Shown here one piece after another: positions 44,564 through 52,064 of a DNA stretch of 64,000 nt (the first letter of the stretch is position 1; every line of letters begins with the position of its first letter). Source of the stretch: Micromonospora sp. WMMA1947 (GTDB lineage Bacteria; Actinomycetota; Actinomycetes; Mycobacteriales; Micromonosporaceae); assembly GCF_027497355.1 (NCBI RefSeq), contig NZ_CP114909.1, positions 124,001 through 188,000 on the forward strand, in the 5' to 3' direction. The notes below the pieces were generated by a model, which worked only from the letters and a program-made list of their open reading frames with translations, ran no database searches and was not told the DNA's origin. The translations under genes were made by a program, and so were the position numbers.

Positions 44564-44836
44564 TTCCACCCCCAGTGTCGCGCGGGACCGTCACCCCTGC
44601 TGACGACTGGACGTTACCGGAGTAAGTCGACGACTGAACCACCCGTTGCCGGGCGGGACGACGCAGTGGGCGGAACCGCAAATTCTACGCGGGACCAAAG
44701 GGTCCCGGGGACTTTCGGAACCCCTTCCCACCACTGAGTGAAGTCAGCGTATGGCGGAGCGTAGCCAGGAGCAGCACCTGAGTATGGGAAAAGCGGGACA
44801 CGCGCGTTCCGCAGCGGTGCCGGGGGGAGAACGTCC

Positions 44837-45268
44837 ATGAGTGTCATCCGACCGACGACCGTAGAGGTCGAGACGTCGCTAAGGCTCGTCGCGCCTGACG
44901 CCACCGCCTTGCCGGTGCGTGCCAGTCTGCGTTACGACCCTGCTGACCCGTATGCGGTCCATGTCCTGTTCCATGCCGAGTCCGCCGGCGGCGAGGCGGT
45001 GAGCTGGTCGTTCGCTCGCGAACTGCTGGTCACCGGGCTCGACGAACCGGCCGGCATCGGTGATGTGCGGGTCTGGCCGTGGGCCACCCCGCGCGGCGAC
45101 TTCGTCGCGCTCGCGCTGTCGTCCCCGGACGGCAACGCCCTGTTCGAGGTCCCGCGCAGCGTGCTGGTGCGCTTCCTGCGCCGGACCTACGTCGTCGTCC
45201 CGCGCGGCCGTGAGGCCGAGCACCTGGACGTCGACACCGCGGTGAACCGGCTGCTGGCCGGTCGCTGA
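44837..45268 (+). CDS. ssgB: SsgA-like sporulation and cell division regulator (SsgB type)
   Basis: The 143-residue protein matches SsgA-like proteins of morphologically complex actinomycetes: VRASLRYDPADPYAVHVLFH, VSWSFARELLVTGLDEPAG, VRVWPWATPRGDFVALALSS and VPRSVLVRFLRRTYVVVPRG. SsgB marks future septum sites and recruits FtsZ during sporulation in Streptomyces. GGGGGGAGAACGTCC precedes ATG 44837. The 230-base upstream region is relatively AT-rich and may hold a developmental promoter. It ends at a strong hairpin terminator. Confidence 0.88.
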   Translation: MSVIRPTTVEVETSLRLVAPDATALPVRASLRYDPADPYAVHVLFHAESAGGEAVSWSFARELLVTGLDEPAGIGDVRVWPWATPRGDFVALALSSPDGNALFEVPRSVLVRFLRRTYVVVPRGREAEHLDVDTAVNRLLAGR

Positions 45269-45278
45269 CACGGCGACA

Positions 45279-45319
45279 CCCGGGGCCGCGCGGATCTGCC
45301 GAGTCCGCGCGGCCCCGGG
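45279..45319 (+). terminator. Hairpin terminator between ssgB and the SDR gene
   Basis: A perfect 16-bp stem (CCCGGGGCCGCGCGGA at 45279-45294, complement at 45304-45319) with a nine-base loop. It sits between convergent genes and can serve both. Confidence 0.75.
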
Positions 45320-45343
45320 CCGTCCGCAACCGGGTTACGCGCG

Positions 45344-46126
45344 TCAGCCGCGCGTGGTGATCCCGCCGTCGACCGGGATGACCGCTCCGGTGAGGTACGC
45401 GCCTGCCCGCGACGCCAGGTAGATCGCCGTGCCCGCCATGTCCTCGGGGCGGCCGATGCGGCCCAGCGGCACCTGCTGCTCGATGGCCGCGCGCGACTCG
45501 GGGTCGTCCAGCGCGAACGCCATCATCTTGCTCTCGAACGGTCCGGGCGCGATCGCGTTGACGGTGATCTGCTCGCCGGCGAGCTGGTGCGCGAGGCCGC
45601 GGGTGAGCATGTGCACCGCCGCCTTGGTGGCCGAGTACGCGTACACCTCCATCCACGGCACCCGGATGCCGTCGATCGACCCGATGTTGATCACGCGGGC
45701 CGGGTCGTCGGCGTCCGAGGCGGCGCGCAGTTGCGGCAGCAGCGCGGTGGTGAGCCGGAAGACGGCCTTGACGTTCACCGCCCAGAGCTTGTCGAAGGCG
45801 CCCTCCGGGTACTCCTCCAGGGGTGCGCCCCAGGTGGCGCCGGCGTTGTTGACCAGTACGTGCAGCCGGTCGTGGCGTTCCCGCACGGCCTCGGCCAGCG
45901 CCAGCGCGCCCGCGTCGCTGCCCAGGTCGGCCGGGATCGCCTCGCAGTGGCCCTCGGCGGAGAGTTCCTTGGCGACCGATTCGCACACGTCCGCCTTGCG
46001 CGAGGAGATGATCACCTTGGCGCCGGCCCGGACGAAGCCGCGCGCGATCATCAGTCCGATCCCGCGTGAGCCGCCGGTGACCAGGACCGTCTTGCCGTCG
46101 ACCGAGAACAGATCCGTCATGCCCAT
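45344..46126 (-). CDS. Short-chain dehydrogenase/reductase
   Basis: The 260-residue SDR has the cofactor motif TGGSRGIGLMIARGF (about 18-32), NNAG at about 93-96, the catalytic Ser in NIGSIDGIRVPW, YSATK for Tyr/Lys, and PGPFESKMM. Arg after the SSRK strand suggests NADPH use. It resembles RhlG-type and gluconate-type reductases; substrate unknown. ATG 46126 or 46120 are both possible starts. Confidence 0.85.
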   Translation of the reverse strand: MGMTDLFSVDGKTVLVTGGSRGIGLMIARGFVRAGAKVIISSRKADVCESVAKELSAEGHCEAIPADLGSDAGALALAEAVRERHDRLHVLVNNAGATWGAPLEEYPEGAFDKLWAVNVKAVFRLTTALLPQLRAASDADDPARVINIGSIDGIRVPWMEVYAYSATKAAVHMLTRGLAHQLAGEQITVNAIAPGPFESKMMAFALDDPESRAAIEQQVPLGRIGRPEDMAGTAIYLASRAGAYLTGAVIPVDGGITTRG

Positions 46127-46308
46127 CCCATCGCCGTCGCCCGGCCGCGGGCCGGTCGGCCGGGGCCGCGTGGCCGGGTGCGCAACGCACGCCGGCCCGG
46201 GTCTTACCGATCGGTAACCTAACCGTCCGCCTCGGGTGCCGACAAGAGCGCCCCCGAGCGGGCGAAACCGTCGAGATGCAACGTGCGGGCGCTCCGGTTA
46301 CCGTCGGG

Positions 46309-47226
46309 ATGATGGTCACTACCGGTCAGCCCTCCCCGGCCACCCGCACCGGCCTGCCGGAGCTCCGCCCCGGCACCGACGAGATCGTCACCGGTGTGCT
46401 CGGCGACCTCCCCGCCGAGCCCGGCTGGCCCCGCCCGGTCCTGCTCGACCGCGATCTGCTGGTGCTGGTCACCCACGGCCACGGCACCGCCGAGCTGGAC
46501 TTCCGGCCGGTCCCCTGCCGTCCGGGCACGCTGCTGCGCGCGCATCCCGGCCAGGCCCTGCGGTTCGTCGGCGCGCAGCTCGACGCGACAGTGGTGAGCT
46601 GGCGGCCGGAGGCGCTGCGCGGCCTCGACGTCGACCCGGACGCGGTGCCGGCCCACCGTCAGCTCGCCGGTGAGGACGAGGACGCGGTGATCAGCGAGGT
46701 GAGCCAGCTCGCCGTGGACGCCGACCGGCACGCGCTGGTGCCGGCCGCCGCGGCGCTGCTGCGCCACCAGCTCGCCGTCCTGCTGCTGCGGCTGAGCCTG
46801 CTGCCTCATCCGGGCAACGGCGCGACGCCCCGGGCCGAGACGGAGACGTTCCGGCGGTTGTGCCGCGAGGTGGAACGCGACTACCGGCACACCCGCCGGG
46901 TGGAGGACTACGCCGCCCGGCTCGGTTGTTCGGTGCGTACCCTGACCCGGGCCTGTCTGGCGGTGACCGGCCGCAGCGCCAAGCAGGTGATCGACGAGCG
47001 GGTCGCGTTGCAGGCGTGCCGGCTGCTGGCCGCCACCGACGAGTCGATCGCCGCGATCGGCCGGGAGCTGGGTTTTCCCGAGCCGACGAACTTCGGGCGC
47101 TTCTTCACCCGGGAGGTCGGGGTGAGCCCGGGGACGTTCCGGGCCGAGCGCGAGCGCCCGCTGCCCGTCCGTCTGGTGCGACCCCGGCCGCCCGCCGACT
47201 CCCCCGCCCCGACCGGCCAGGCATGA
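46309..47226 (+). CDS. AraC-family transcriptional regulator
   Basis: This is a 305-residue regulator: N-terminal cupin-like domain (LVTHGHGTAELDFRPVPCRP, and RAHPGQALRFVGAQLDATVV) and a C-terminal AraC double HTH (VEDYAARLGCSVRTLTRACL; AIGRELGFPEPTNFGRFFTR; GVSPGTFRAER). ATG 46309 lies just past TTACCGT, a possible leaderless promoter; ATG 46276 is in frame. It is divergent from the SDR gene and may regulate it. Confidence 0.85.
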   Translation: MMVTTGQPSPATRTGLPELRPGTDEIVTGVLGDLPAEPGWPRPVLLDRDLLVLVTHGHGTAELDFRPVPCRPGTLLRAHPGQALRFVGAQLDATVVSWRPEALRGLDVDPDAVPAHRQLAGEDEDAVISEVSQLAVDADRHALVPAAAALLRHQLAVLLLRLSLLPHPGNGATPRAETETFRRLCREVERDYRHTRRVEDYAARLGCSVRTLTRACLAVTGRSAKQVIDERVALQACRLLAATDESIAAIGRELGFPEPTNFGRFFTREVGVSPGTFRAERERPLPVRLVRPRPPADSPAPTGQA

Positions 47227-47233
47227 TGGCACT

Positions 47234-47689
47234 GTGCAGATCTCCGCGCGCGGCGACTACGCGGTCCGGGCAGCCCTGAGCCTGGCCACCGCGTACCCCA
47301 CACTGCTGTCCACCCAGGCCATCGCGGCGGAGCAGGACATGCCGCGCAAGTTCCTCGAGGCGGTCCTGGCCGACATGCGCCGGGCCGGGGTGGTCCGGGC
47401 CCAGCGCGGCGCCGAGGGCGGGTACACGCTGGCCCGGCCGCCGCGCGAGATCACCATCGGGCACGTGTTGCGCGCCGTCGACGGTCCGCTTGCCGGGGTA
47501 CGCGGGCTGCGCCCCGAGGAGACCCGGTACGAGGGGGCGGCGGAGAACCTGCCCCGCCTCTGGGTGGCGGTGCGGGCCTCGGTGCGCCGGGTGGTCGACG
47601 AGGTCAGCCTGGACGAGCTGGTCAGCGGCCGGCTGCCGGCCCATGTGCGCAAGCTGACCGCCCAGCCGGACGCGTGGGAGCCCCGCTGA
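47234..47689 (+). CDS. Rrf2-family transcriptional regulator (no cysteine ligands)
   Basis: The 151-residue product begins MQISARGDYAVRAALSLATA and has the Rrf2 wing RAQRGAEGGYTLARPPREIT. It has no cysteines, so it cannot hold the Fe-S cluster of IscR or NsrR; it is nearer CymR-like members. GTG 47234 follows a CATGAT -10-like hexamer by five bases, suggesting a leaderless transcript. It is convergent with the nitroreductase/flavin reductase genes. Confidence 0.85.
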   Translation: MQISARGDYAVRAALSLATAYPTLLSTQAIAAEQDMPRKFLEAVLADMRRAGVVRAQRGAEGGYTLARPPREITIGHVLRAVDGPLAGVRGLRPEETRYEGAAENLPRLWVAVRASVRRVVDEVSLDELVSGRLPAHVRKLTAQPDAWEPR

Positions 47690-48301
47690 TCACAGCGTGC
47701 TGACCACCTCGTCGTAGGACAGGCGCGGCAGCCGTTCCCGCCAGGCGTCCGGCGCCGGGCGGCCGATGTTCATCAGCAGCAGCACCCGGTGCCGCCCGTC
47801 GGGGAAGAACTCCCGCTGCACCCCGGCCGCGTCGAAGCCCGCCATCGGCCCGGCGGCCAGCCCGGCGGCGCGTACGCCGACGATCAGGTAGCCGATCTGG
47901 AGCGCGGCGTTGAACCGGGCCTGCGCCTCCCGGCCCGCCGGGTCGCCGATGAACCAGTCGCGGGCGCCGGGGCGGTGCGGGAACAGCTCGGGCAGCCGAT
48001 CGTGCCAGTCCACGTCGGCGGCGAGCACCGCGGTCAGCGGCGCGGTCGCCGTCTTGTCCCGGTTGCCGGTGCTGACGTACGGCAGCAGCCGCGCCCGGGC
48101 GTGCGCGGAGCGCAGCAGCAGCACCCGCAGCGGCTGGGCGTTCATCGCGGTCGGGCCGTACCGGACCAGGTCGTGGACGGCGCGGACGTGCTCGTCGCCG
48201 ACCGGTTCGTCGGTGAACGCGTTTGCGGTGCGGGCCGCCCGGAACAGCAGGTCCTGGGCGGCCCGGTCGAGCGCGATCAACTCGTCGGCGGCGGTGGTCA
48301 C
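47690..48301 (-). CDS. Nitroreductase-family protein (RutE/malonic semialdehyde reductase type)
   Basis: This 203-residue FMN-binding nitroreductase has ALDRAAQDLLFRAARTANAF, YGPTAMNAQPLRVLLLRS (conserved FMN segment), RFNAALQIGYLIVGVRAAGL and MAGFDAAGVQREFF. Length and motif order match the RutE/HadB subgroup that uses NADPH. GTG 48301 overlaps the stop of the flavin reductase gene, so the two are coupled. Confidence 0.85.
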   Translation of the reverse strand: MTTAADELIALDRAAQDLLFRAARTANAFTDEPVGDEHVRAVHDLVRYGPTAMNAQPLRVLLLRSAHARARLLPYVSTGNRDKTATAPLTAVLAADVDWHDRLPELFPHRPGARDWFIGDPAGREAQARFNAALQIGYLIVGVRAAGLAAGPMAGFDAAGVQREFFPDGRHRVLLLMNIGRPAPDAWRERLPRLSYDEVVSTL

Positions 48302-48861
48302 CACGCCTCGGGCCAGTCGCCGAGCGCGCCGGCGCAGCGGTCGCCGTCGGGCAGCAGCGGGTCGCCGTCCTCGCCCGCGCCGAGGGCGAGCGGTTCGCCG
48401 AGCAGGATGGTGTGGTCGCCCGCGTCGAGCCGGCGTACCACCCGGCACAGCAGCACGGCGAGCGCGTCGCCGATGAGGGGCACGCCGAACGGCCCGGTGG
48501 TCCAGCCCGGGTGGGCGCTGAACCGGTCGATGCCGCTGGTGGCGAAGATCTGCGCGAGTTCCTGCTGCCCGGCGGCGAGCAGGTGCACGGCGACGTGCTC
48601 GGCCTGCTCGACGGTGGGCCAGGTCGAGGACGCGCGGCCGAGGCAGACCGAGACCAGCGGCGGGTCGAGCGACACCGAGGTGAACGCGGTGGCGGTGAAT
48701 CCGGCCGGTGGCAGGTCCGCCCGCATCCGGTTGCCGCGCAGGCCGGGGGTGGTGACCACGGTGACCGTGGACGCCTGGCGGCGCAGCAGGCCGCGGAACG
48801 AGTCGACGTCGACCGGGCGCAGCTCGACGGTGGCGGCGCCGGGCCGGTCCAGGGTGGTCAT
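48298..48861 (-). CDS. Flavin reductase-like protein
   Basis: The 187-residue protein matches the flavin_reduct domain: FRGLLRRQASTVTVVTTPG, GFTATAFTSVSLDPPLVSVC, and LAAGQQELAQIFATSGIDRF. Such enzymes supply FMNH2 to two-component monooxygenases. It is first of a two-gene operon with the nitroreductase, and its ATG overlaps the end of a short upstream ORF with a strong ribosome site (48905-48858), implying coupled translation. Confidence 0.85.
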   Translation of the reverse strand: MTTLDRPGAATVELRPVDVDSFRGLLRRQASTVTVVTTPGLRGNRMRADLPPAGFTATAFTSVSLDPPLVSVCLGRASSTWPTVEQAEHVAVHLLAAGQQELAQIFATSGIDRFSAHPGWTTGPFGVPLIGDALAVLLCRVVRRLDAGDHTILLGEPLALGAGEDGDPLLPDGDRCAGALGDWPEAW

Positions 48862-48905
48862 GACGACACCAGCTCACGACGTGACGGTGCATGCACGTGG
48901 TCCAC
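48858..48905 (-). CDS. Short leader ORF upstream of flavin reductase
   Basis: A 15-codon frame, VDHVHAPSRRELVSS, starts at GTG 48905 with GGAGG five bases upstream (plus-strand 48911-48915) and stops in an ATGA overlap with the flavin reductase start. The flavin reductase has no good ribosome site of its own, so this ORF probably controls its translation. It resembles leader peptides of sulfur or redox operons only in position. Confidence 0.5.
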   Translation of the reverse strand: MDHVHAPSRRELVSS

Positions 48906-49254
48906 GAGAGCCTCCAGTCCAGGGGTAGCAGCTGCGGCGCTGTGTTCTCTCTCGGTACCCCCGGATGAGGGAAGCGATGCGGGGCGACCGGCACTCATGC
49001 TGCCGACCGCTCACCGCGCCGGTCAACGCTCTTCCAGAGAGTGAGACTTTCGTCGCTGGCATTGTTACTAACCTTCTCTACCAGCATCTACGACTCCTTA
49101 ACACCTACCCGTTGAATAGAGATTCTGCCCGGTGGCAGTCCCACCGTCCAGAGCGGAGCGGGCAGGGTTTCGCGAATCGTTGATACGGGCATGTTCGATG
49201 CCGCGAAGGCATGCAGACGACTGCAGAGGCAGGGAGACGAAGGAGGCACCCCCG
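48906..49254. other. Intergenic region between leader ORF and DUF4236 gene
   Basis: About 350 bases. The middle (49060-49125) is AT-rich and includes, on the minus strand, TAGTAACAAT, a plausible -10 for the flavin reductase operon. Plus-strand ORFs here are short and lack ribosome sites. No RNA gene or further repeat is seen. Confidence 0.4.
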
Positions 49255-49428
49255 ATGGGCGTCCAGTTCCGCAAGCGTAAGAAGTACGGACCGCTGATCC
49301 TCCACTTCACCCAGAACGGCTTCTCGTCGTGGAGCATCAAGATCGGCCGTTGGTCCTGGAACTCGAACACCCGCGCCCACCGCGTGGACCTTCCGGGCCC
49401 GCTGTCGTGGAAGCAGGACAAGGCCTGA
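49255..49428 (+). CDS. DUF4236-like small protein
   Basis: The 57-residue basic product MGVQFRKRKKYGPLILHFTQ continues with GFSSWSIKIGRWSWNSNTRA. The FRKRxKxGPL...SxSxxxGxxSxN pattern is that of DUF4236 proteins. AGGAGG lies eight or nine bases upstream of ATG 49255. Function unknown. A hairpin terminator follows. Confidence 0.75.
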   Translation: MGVQFRKRKKYGPLILHFTQNGFSSWSIKIGRWSWNSNTRAHRVDLPGPLSWKQDKA

Positions 49429-49437
49429 ACTTCCAGG

Positions 49438-49480
49438 CGACGAGCGGGGTGCCGGCGGTCAGGCGGCACCCCGCTCGTCG
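49438..49480 (+). terminator. Hairpin terminator after the DUF4236 gene
   Basis: A perfect 17-bp stem (CGACGAGCGGGGTGCCG at 49438-49454, complement 49464-49480) with a nine-base loop. Confidence 0.8.
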
Positions 49481-49539
49481 TCTGCGCCAGGTTCGCGGTT
49501 CCGCCGGCCGGGGCCTCCCGGCAACCGGAGAATCGCCGC

Positions 49540-50058
49540 ATGGCGGACGTGTTACTGCGGCGGTTGCGACGGCGGGCCCTGGCGGCCTGCGCGCTCATGC
49601 TGGTCGGCTACTTCCTGGTGCCGGTCGAGGCCGATCCGAACGGCCTGCGGCTGGCCCTGCGCTCGATCGGCACAGCGGTCCTGGTTGCCGTCATCGCGTT
49701 CCTGGTCACCGGCCAGGTCCGCCGCCAGCTCGTCAAGGACCAGCCGACCGGCCGGGACGAGGACCGGGCACTGACCCGGCTCGCGGTCGCGCTGATCGCC
49801 GGGCTGCTGGTCTTCGCGCTCGGCGACTACGTGGTGGCGAACACCCGGCCCGGCGAGTTCGTCGGCCTGCGGACCCGGGTCGACGCGCTCTACTTCGCGC
49901 TCGCGACGCTCACCACTGTCGGGTACGGCGACGTGCACGCCCAGGGGCAGATCGCCCGGGTGGCGGTGTGCGCGCAGATGGTGTTCAGCATCGGGGTGGT
50001 CGCCACCGGAGCGTCGATAGTGGTCAAGCAGATGACCCAGCGTGCGGGACGGCGCTGA
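49540..50058 (+). CDS. Two-pore-type potassium channel domain protein
   Basis: This is a 172-residue Ion_trans_2 protein. Helices at about 10-28 and 40-57 and 84-100 precede a pore helix with the K+ selectivity filter TTVGYGDVHA (about 126-135), followed by the last membrane helix. The short cytosolic ends carry no RCK domain. The last 35 bases overlap the 3' end of the convergent gene. It probably conducts K+ as a tetramer. Confidence 0.85.
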   Translation: MADVLLRRLRRRALAACALMLVGYFLVPVEADPNGLRLALRSIGTAVLVAVIAFLVTGQVRRQLVKDQPTGRDEDRALTRLAVALIAGLLVFALGDYVVANTRPGEFVGLRTRVDALYFALATLTTVGYGDVHAQGQIARVAVCAQMVFSIGVVATGASIVVKQMTQRAGRR

Positions 50059-50926
50059 TCAGCACGTCCCCGCCGAGCCGGCCGTGCTCGGGGTCGCGGC
50101 TCACCGCTCCCCCGGCGAGCAGCGACGCCAGCGCCCGGTTGGCGTCGGCGGCCCGGTAGACGGTCGCTGTGGTGGCGAAGCGGCGCAGCTCGGTGACCGT
50201 ACGCGGGCCGGAGCGGGCCAGCTCGGCCAGCAGTTCCCGGCGCAGCGGGCCGGGGTCGGGGTCGAGCGAGATGTCGAGCAGCCGGCCCTGCGGGTCGGCC
50301 GGGTCGCGGTAGCGCACGCCCGCGTACTCGTCGACCGCCCAGAGCGCGTCCTTGAAAGCCTCCAGCCCTCGGTCGGAGCCGGTGCCGTAGCCGAGCAGCC
50401 GCGCCGGGCCGTCCCCGTCGGGCACCAGCTCGACCTCGGTGACGAGCGGGAACCCGGCGCCGGTGAGCGCCGGGCGCAGCGACCGGCCGGGCTCGGTCAC
50501 CAGGAGCAGCTCGGCCGGGCGTCCGGACGCGGCGGCGGCGAGCAGGGCCGGGTCCGGGTCGGCGCCGTCGGCCACGGTGAGCAGCGGCGCGCCGGCCGCA
50601 CCGGCGGCCTTGAGCGCCACCGGCAGCCGGTCCGGGCCGCCGGGGACCAGATGCACCGCGACGTCGGCGGGGAGCGCTGCCTCGGCGGCACCGAGCCGCG
50701 TCGGCAGGTCGGTGCCGTCGTCGGCCACCACCAGCACGGTCAGCTGCCGCCCGCGCAGCCGGTCGGCGAACTCGGCCACCACCCGCAGCGCCTCCTGGGC
50801 ACCGGTGGCGTCACCTCCGGCGTACGCGAGCGCGAGCGTGGCCCGCCGCGCCCGGTGCAGCGCGGCGGGGAGCCAATGGTCGAGCCGGCGGACGAGCAGT
50901 TCGCGCAGGACGGCGTCGGTGGACAT
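50024..50926 (-). CDS. Hypothetical protein with Rossmann-like and winged-helix regions
   Basis: The 300-residue product has an N-terminal helical segment (LVRRLDHWLPAALHRARRAT), alternating alpha/beta units with LTVLVVADDGTDLP and VAVHLVPGGPDRLPVALK, and a C-terminal part (about 225-295) with LLAELARSGPRTVTELRRFA and ANRALASLLAGGAVSRDP, resembling a winged helix. I do not recognise a named family. It overlaps the channel gene end by 35 bases. Confidence 0.65.
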   Translation of the reverse strand: MSTDAVLRELLVRRLDHWLPAALHRARRATLALAYAGGDATGAQEALRVVAEFADRLRGRQLTVLVVADDGTDLPTRLGAAEAALPADVAVHLVPGGPDRLPVALKAAGAAGAPLLTVADGADPDPALLAAAASGRPAELLLVTEPGRSLRPALTGAGFPLVTEVELVPDGDGPARLLGYGTGSDRGLEAFKDALWAVDEYAGVRYRDPADPQGRLLDISLDPDPGPLRRELLAELARSGPRTVTELRRFATTATVYRAADANRALASLLAGGAVSRDPEHGRLGGDVLISAVPHAGSSA

Positions 50927-50973
50927 GGTGCCGTTTCTACCGCACGGCGCGGCGGCCCGGCCGTGAACCCCGC

Positions 50974-51495
50974 TCAGACCGGGACGGAGATGCCCACGCC
51001 GCCGCGGGTCTGCCCGCCGTAGCGCTGCCGCTCGCGGTCGAGGTCGAGCCGCCCGATGCGGGTACGCGCGGCGAGCGCGGCGTCGTCGAGCAGGTCGGCC
51101 GGGACGATCCAGACGATCTCGAACTCCAGTCCGTCCGGGTCGCGGCCGTAGAGGCTCTTGGTGGTGCCGTGGTCGGACGCGCCGACCAACGCCCCGGCGG
51201 CGGCCAGCCGCTCGGCGGTGGCGCCCAGCTCGTCGAGCGTGTCCAGTTCCCAGGCCAGGTGGTAGAGGCCGACGGTCGCCCGGCCGGCCTGGGACGCCCC
51301 GGCCGCCGCACCGATCTCGAACAGGCCGAGGTCGTGGTCGTTGGTGGAGTCGGGCGCCTGGAGGAACGCGGCGCCGCGGAAGCCCTCGGGCGTCATCGGG
51401 ACCCGGCGGAAGCCCAGCACGTCGCGGTAGAAGGCGACGCTGCGTTCCAGGTCACTGACGTAGAGGACGGCGTGGTTGAGTCGGTGGATGCCCAT
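50974..51495 (-). CDS. VOC-family dioxygenase-like protein
   Basis: This is a 173-residue VOC protein: MGIHRLNHAVLYVSDLERSV, FYRDVLGFRRVP, LYHLAWELDTLDELGATAER, and YGRDPDGLEFEIVWIVP. The His in LNHAVLY, His in YHLAWE and Glu in EFEIVW are the expected three metal ligands, as in catechol 2,3-dioxygenase and fosfomycin-resistance proteins. ATG 51495 fits the domain start. It is divergent from a MarR gene over an operator at 51519-51532. Confidence 0.85.
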   Translation of the reverse strand: MGIHRLNHAVLYVSDLERSVAFYRDVLGFRRVPMTPEGFRGAAFLQAPDSTNDHDLGLFEIGAAAGASQAGRATVGLYHLAWELDTLDELGATAERLAAAGALVGASDHGTTKSLYGRDPDGLEFEIVWIVPADLLDDAALAARTRIGRLDLDRERQRYGGQTRGGVGISVPV

Positions 51496-51518
51496 GCCAC
51501 CGACCGTACCCCGGTTTT

Positions 51519-51547
51519 GTTGAGCGTTCAACTACCGGCGGTATGAT
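51519..51547 (+). promoter_or_regulatory. MarR operator overlapping a leaderless promoter
   Basis: GTTGAGCGTTCAAC (51519-51532) is an inverted repeat with perfect 5-bp arms. The -35 TTGAGC (51520-51525) lies inside it, and TATGAT (51542-51547) is a consensus-like -10 with a 16-base spacer. Transcription would start at about A51555, which is also an ATG. Binding of the MarR product here should block its own gene and possibly the VOC gene. Confidence 0.65.
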
Positions 51548-51554
51548 GGGCGTC

Positions 51555-52016
51555 ATGACCCGGTGGCTGGACCCCGACGAGCAGCGGACCTGGCGTGCCT
51601 TCCTGACCGCCTCCCGGGCGCTGATGGAGACGCTCGACCGCGAGCTGCAACACGACGCGGGCATGCCGCACGCGTACTACGAGATCCTGGTCCGCCTCTC
51701 CGAGGCCCCGGACCGGCGGCTGCGGATGAGCGAGCTGGCCGAGCTGACCGGGTCGTCGCGCAGCCGGCTCTCGCACGCCGCCGCCCGGCTGGAGGCGTCC
51801 GGGTGGATCCGCCGGGAGGACTGCCCCACCGACCGGCGCGGGCAGGTCGCCGTGCTCACCGACGAGGGCTTCGCGACCCTGGCCGCCGCCGCGCCGGGCC
51901 ACGTCGAGGGGGTACGCCGGCACCTGTTCGACGCGCTCAGCCCGGCCCAGGTCGACCAGCTCCGCCGGATCAGCGAGACACTCGCCGACCACCTGACGGA
52001 TTCGGGACCAAACTGA
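51555..52016 (+). CDS. MarR-family transcriptional regulator
   Basis: The 153-residue regulator starts MTRWLDPDEQRTWRAFLTAS and has the HTH RMSELAELTGSSRSRLSHAA and wing WIRREDCPTDRRGQVAVLTD. ATG 51543 and 51546 are in frame, but TATGAT overlaps them and predicts a leaderless start at 51555. It is divergent from the VOC gene, which is likely part of its regulon. Confidence 0.85.
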   Translation: MTRWLDPDEQRTWRAFLTASRALMETLDRELQHDAGMPHAYYEILVRLSEAPDRRLRMSELAELTGSSRSRLSHAAARLEASGWIRREDCPTDRRGQVAVLTDEGFATLAAAAPGHVEGVRRHLFDALSPAQVDQLRRISETLADHLTDSGPN

Positions 52017-52064
52017 TCCACTCCGGGGCTTGTACATACCGTCGCCGGACGAGCACGATGGGGC

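Noticed and set aside
48874..49062. 62-codon minus-strand frame upstream of flavin reductase
   Set aside because: No ribosome site and overlaps the better-supported leader ORF in another frame.
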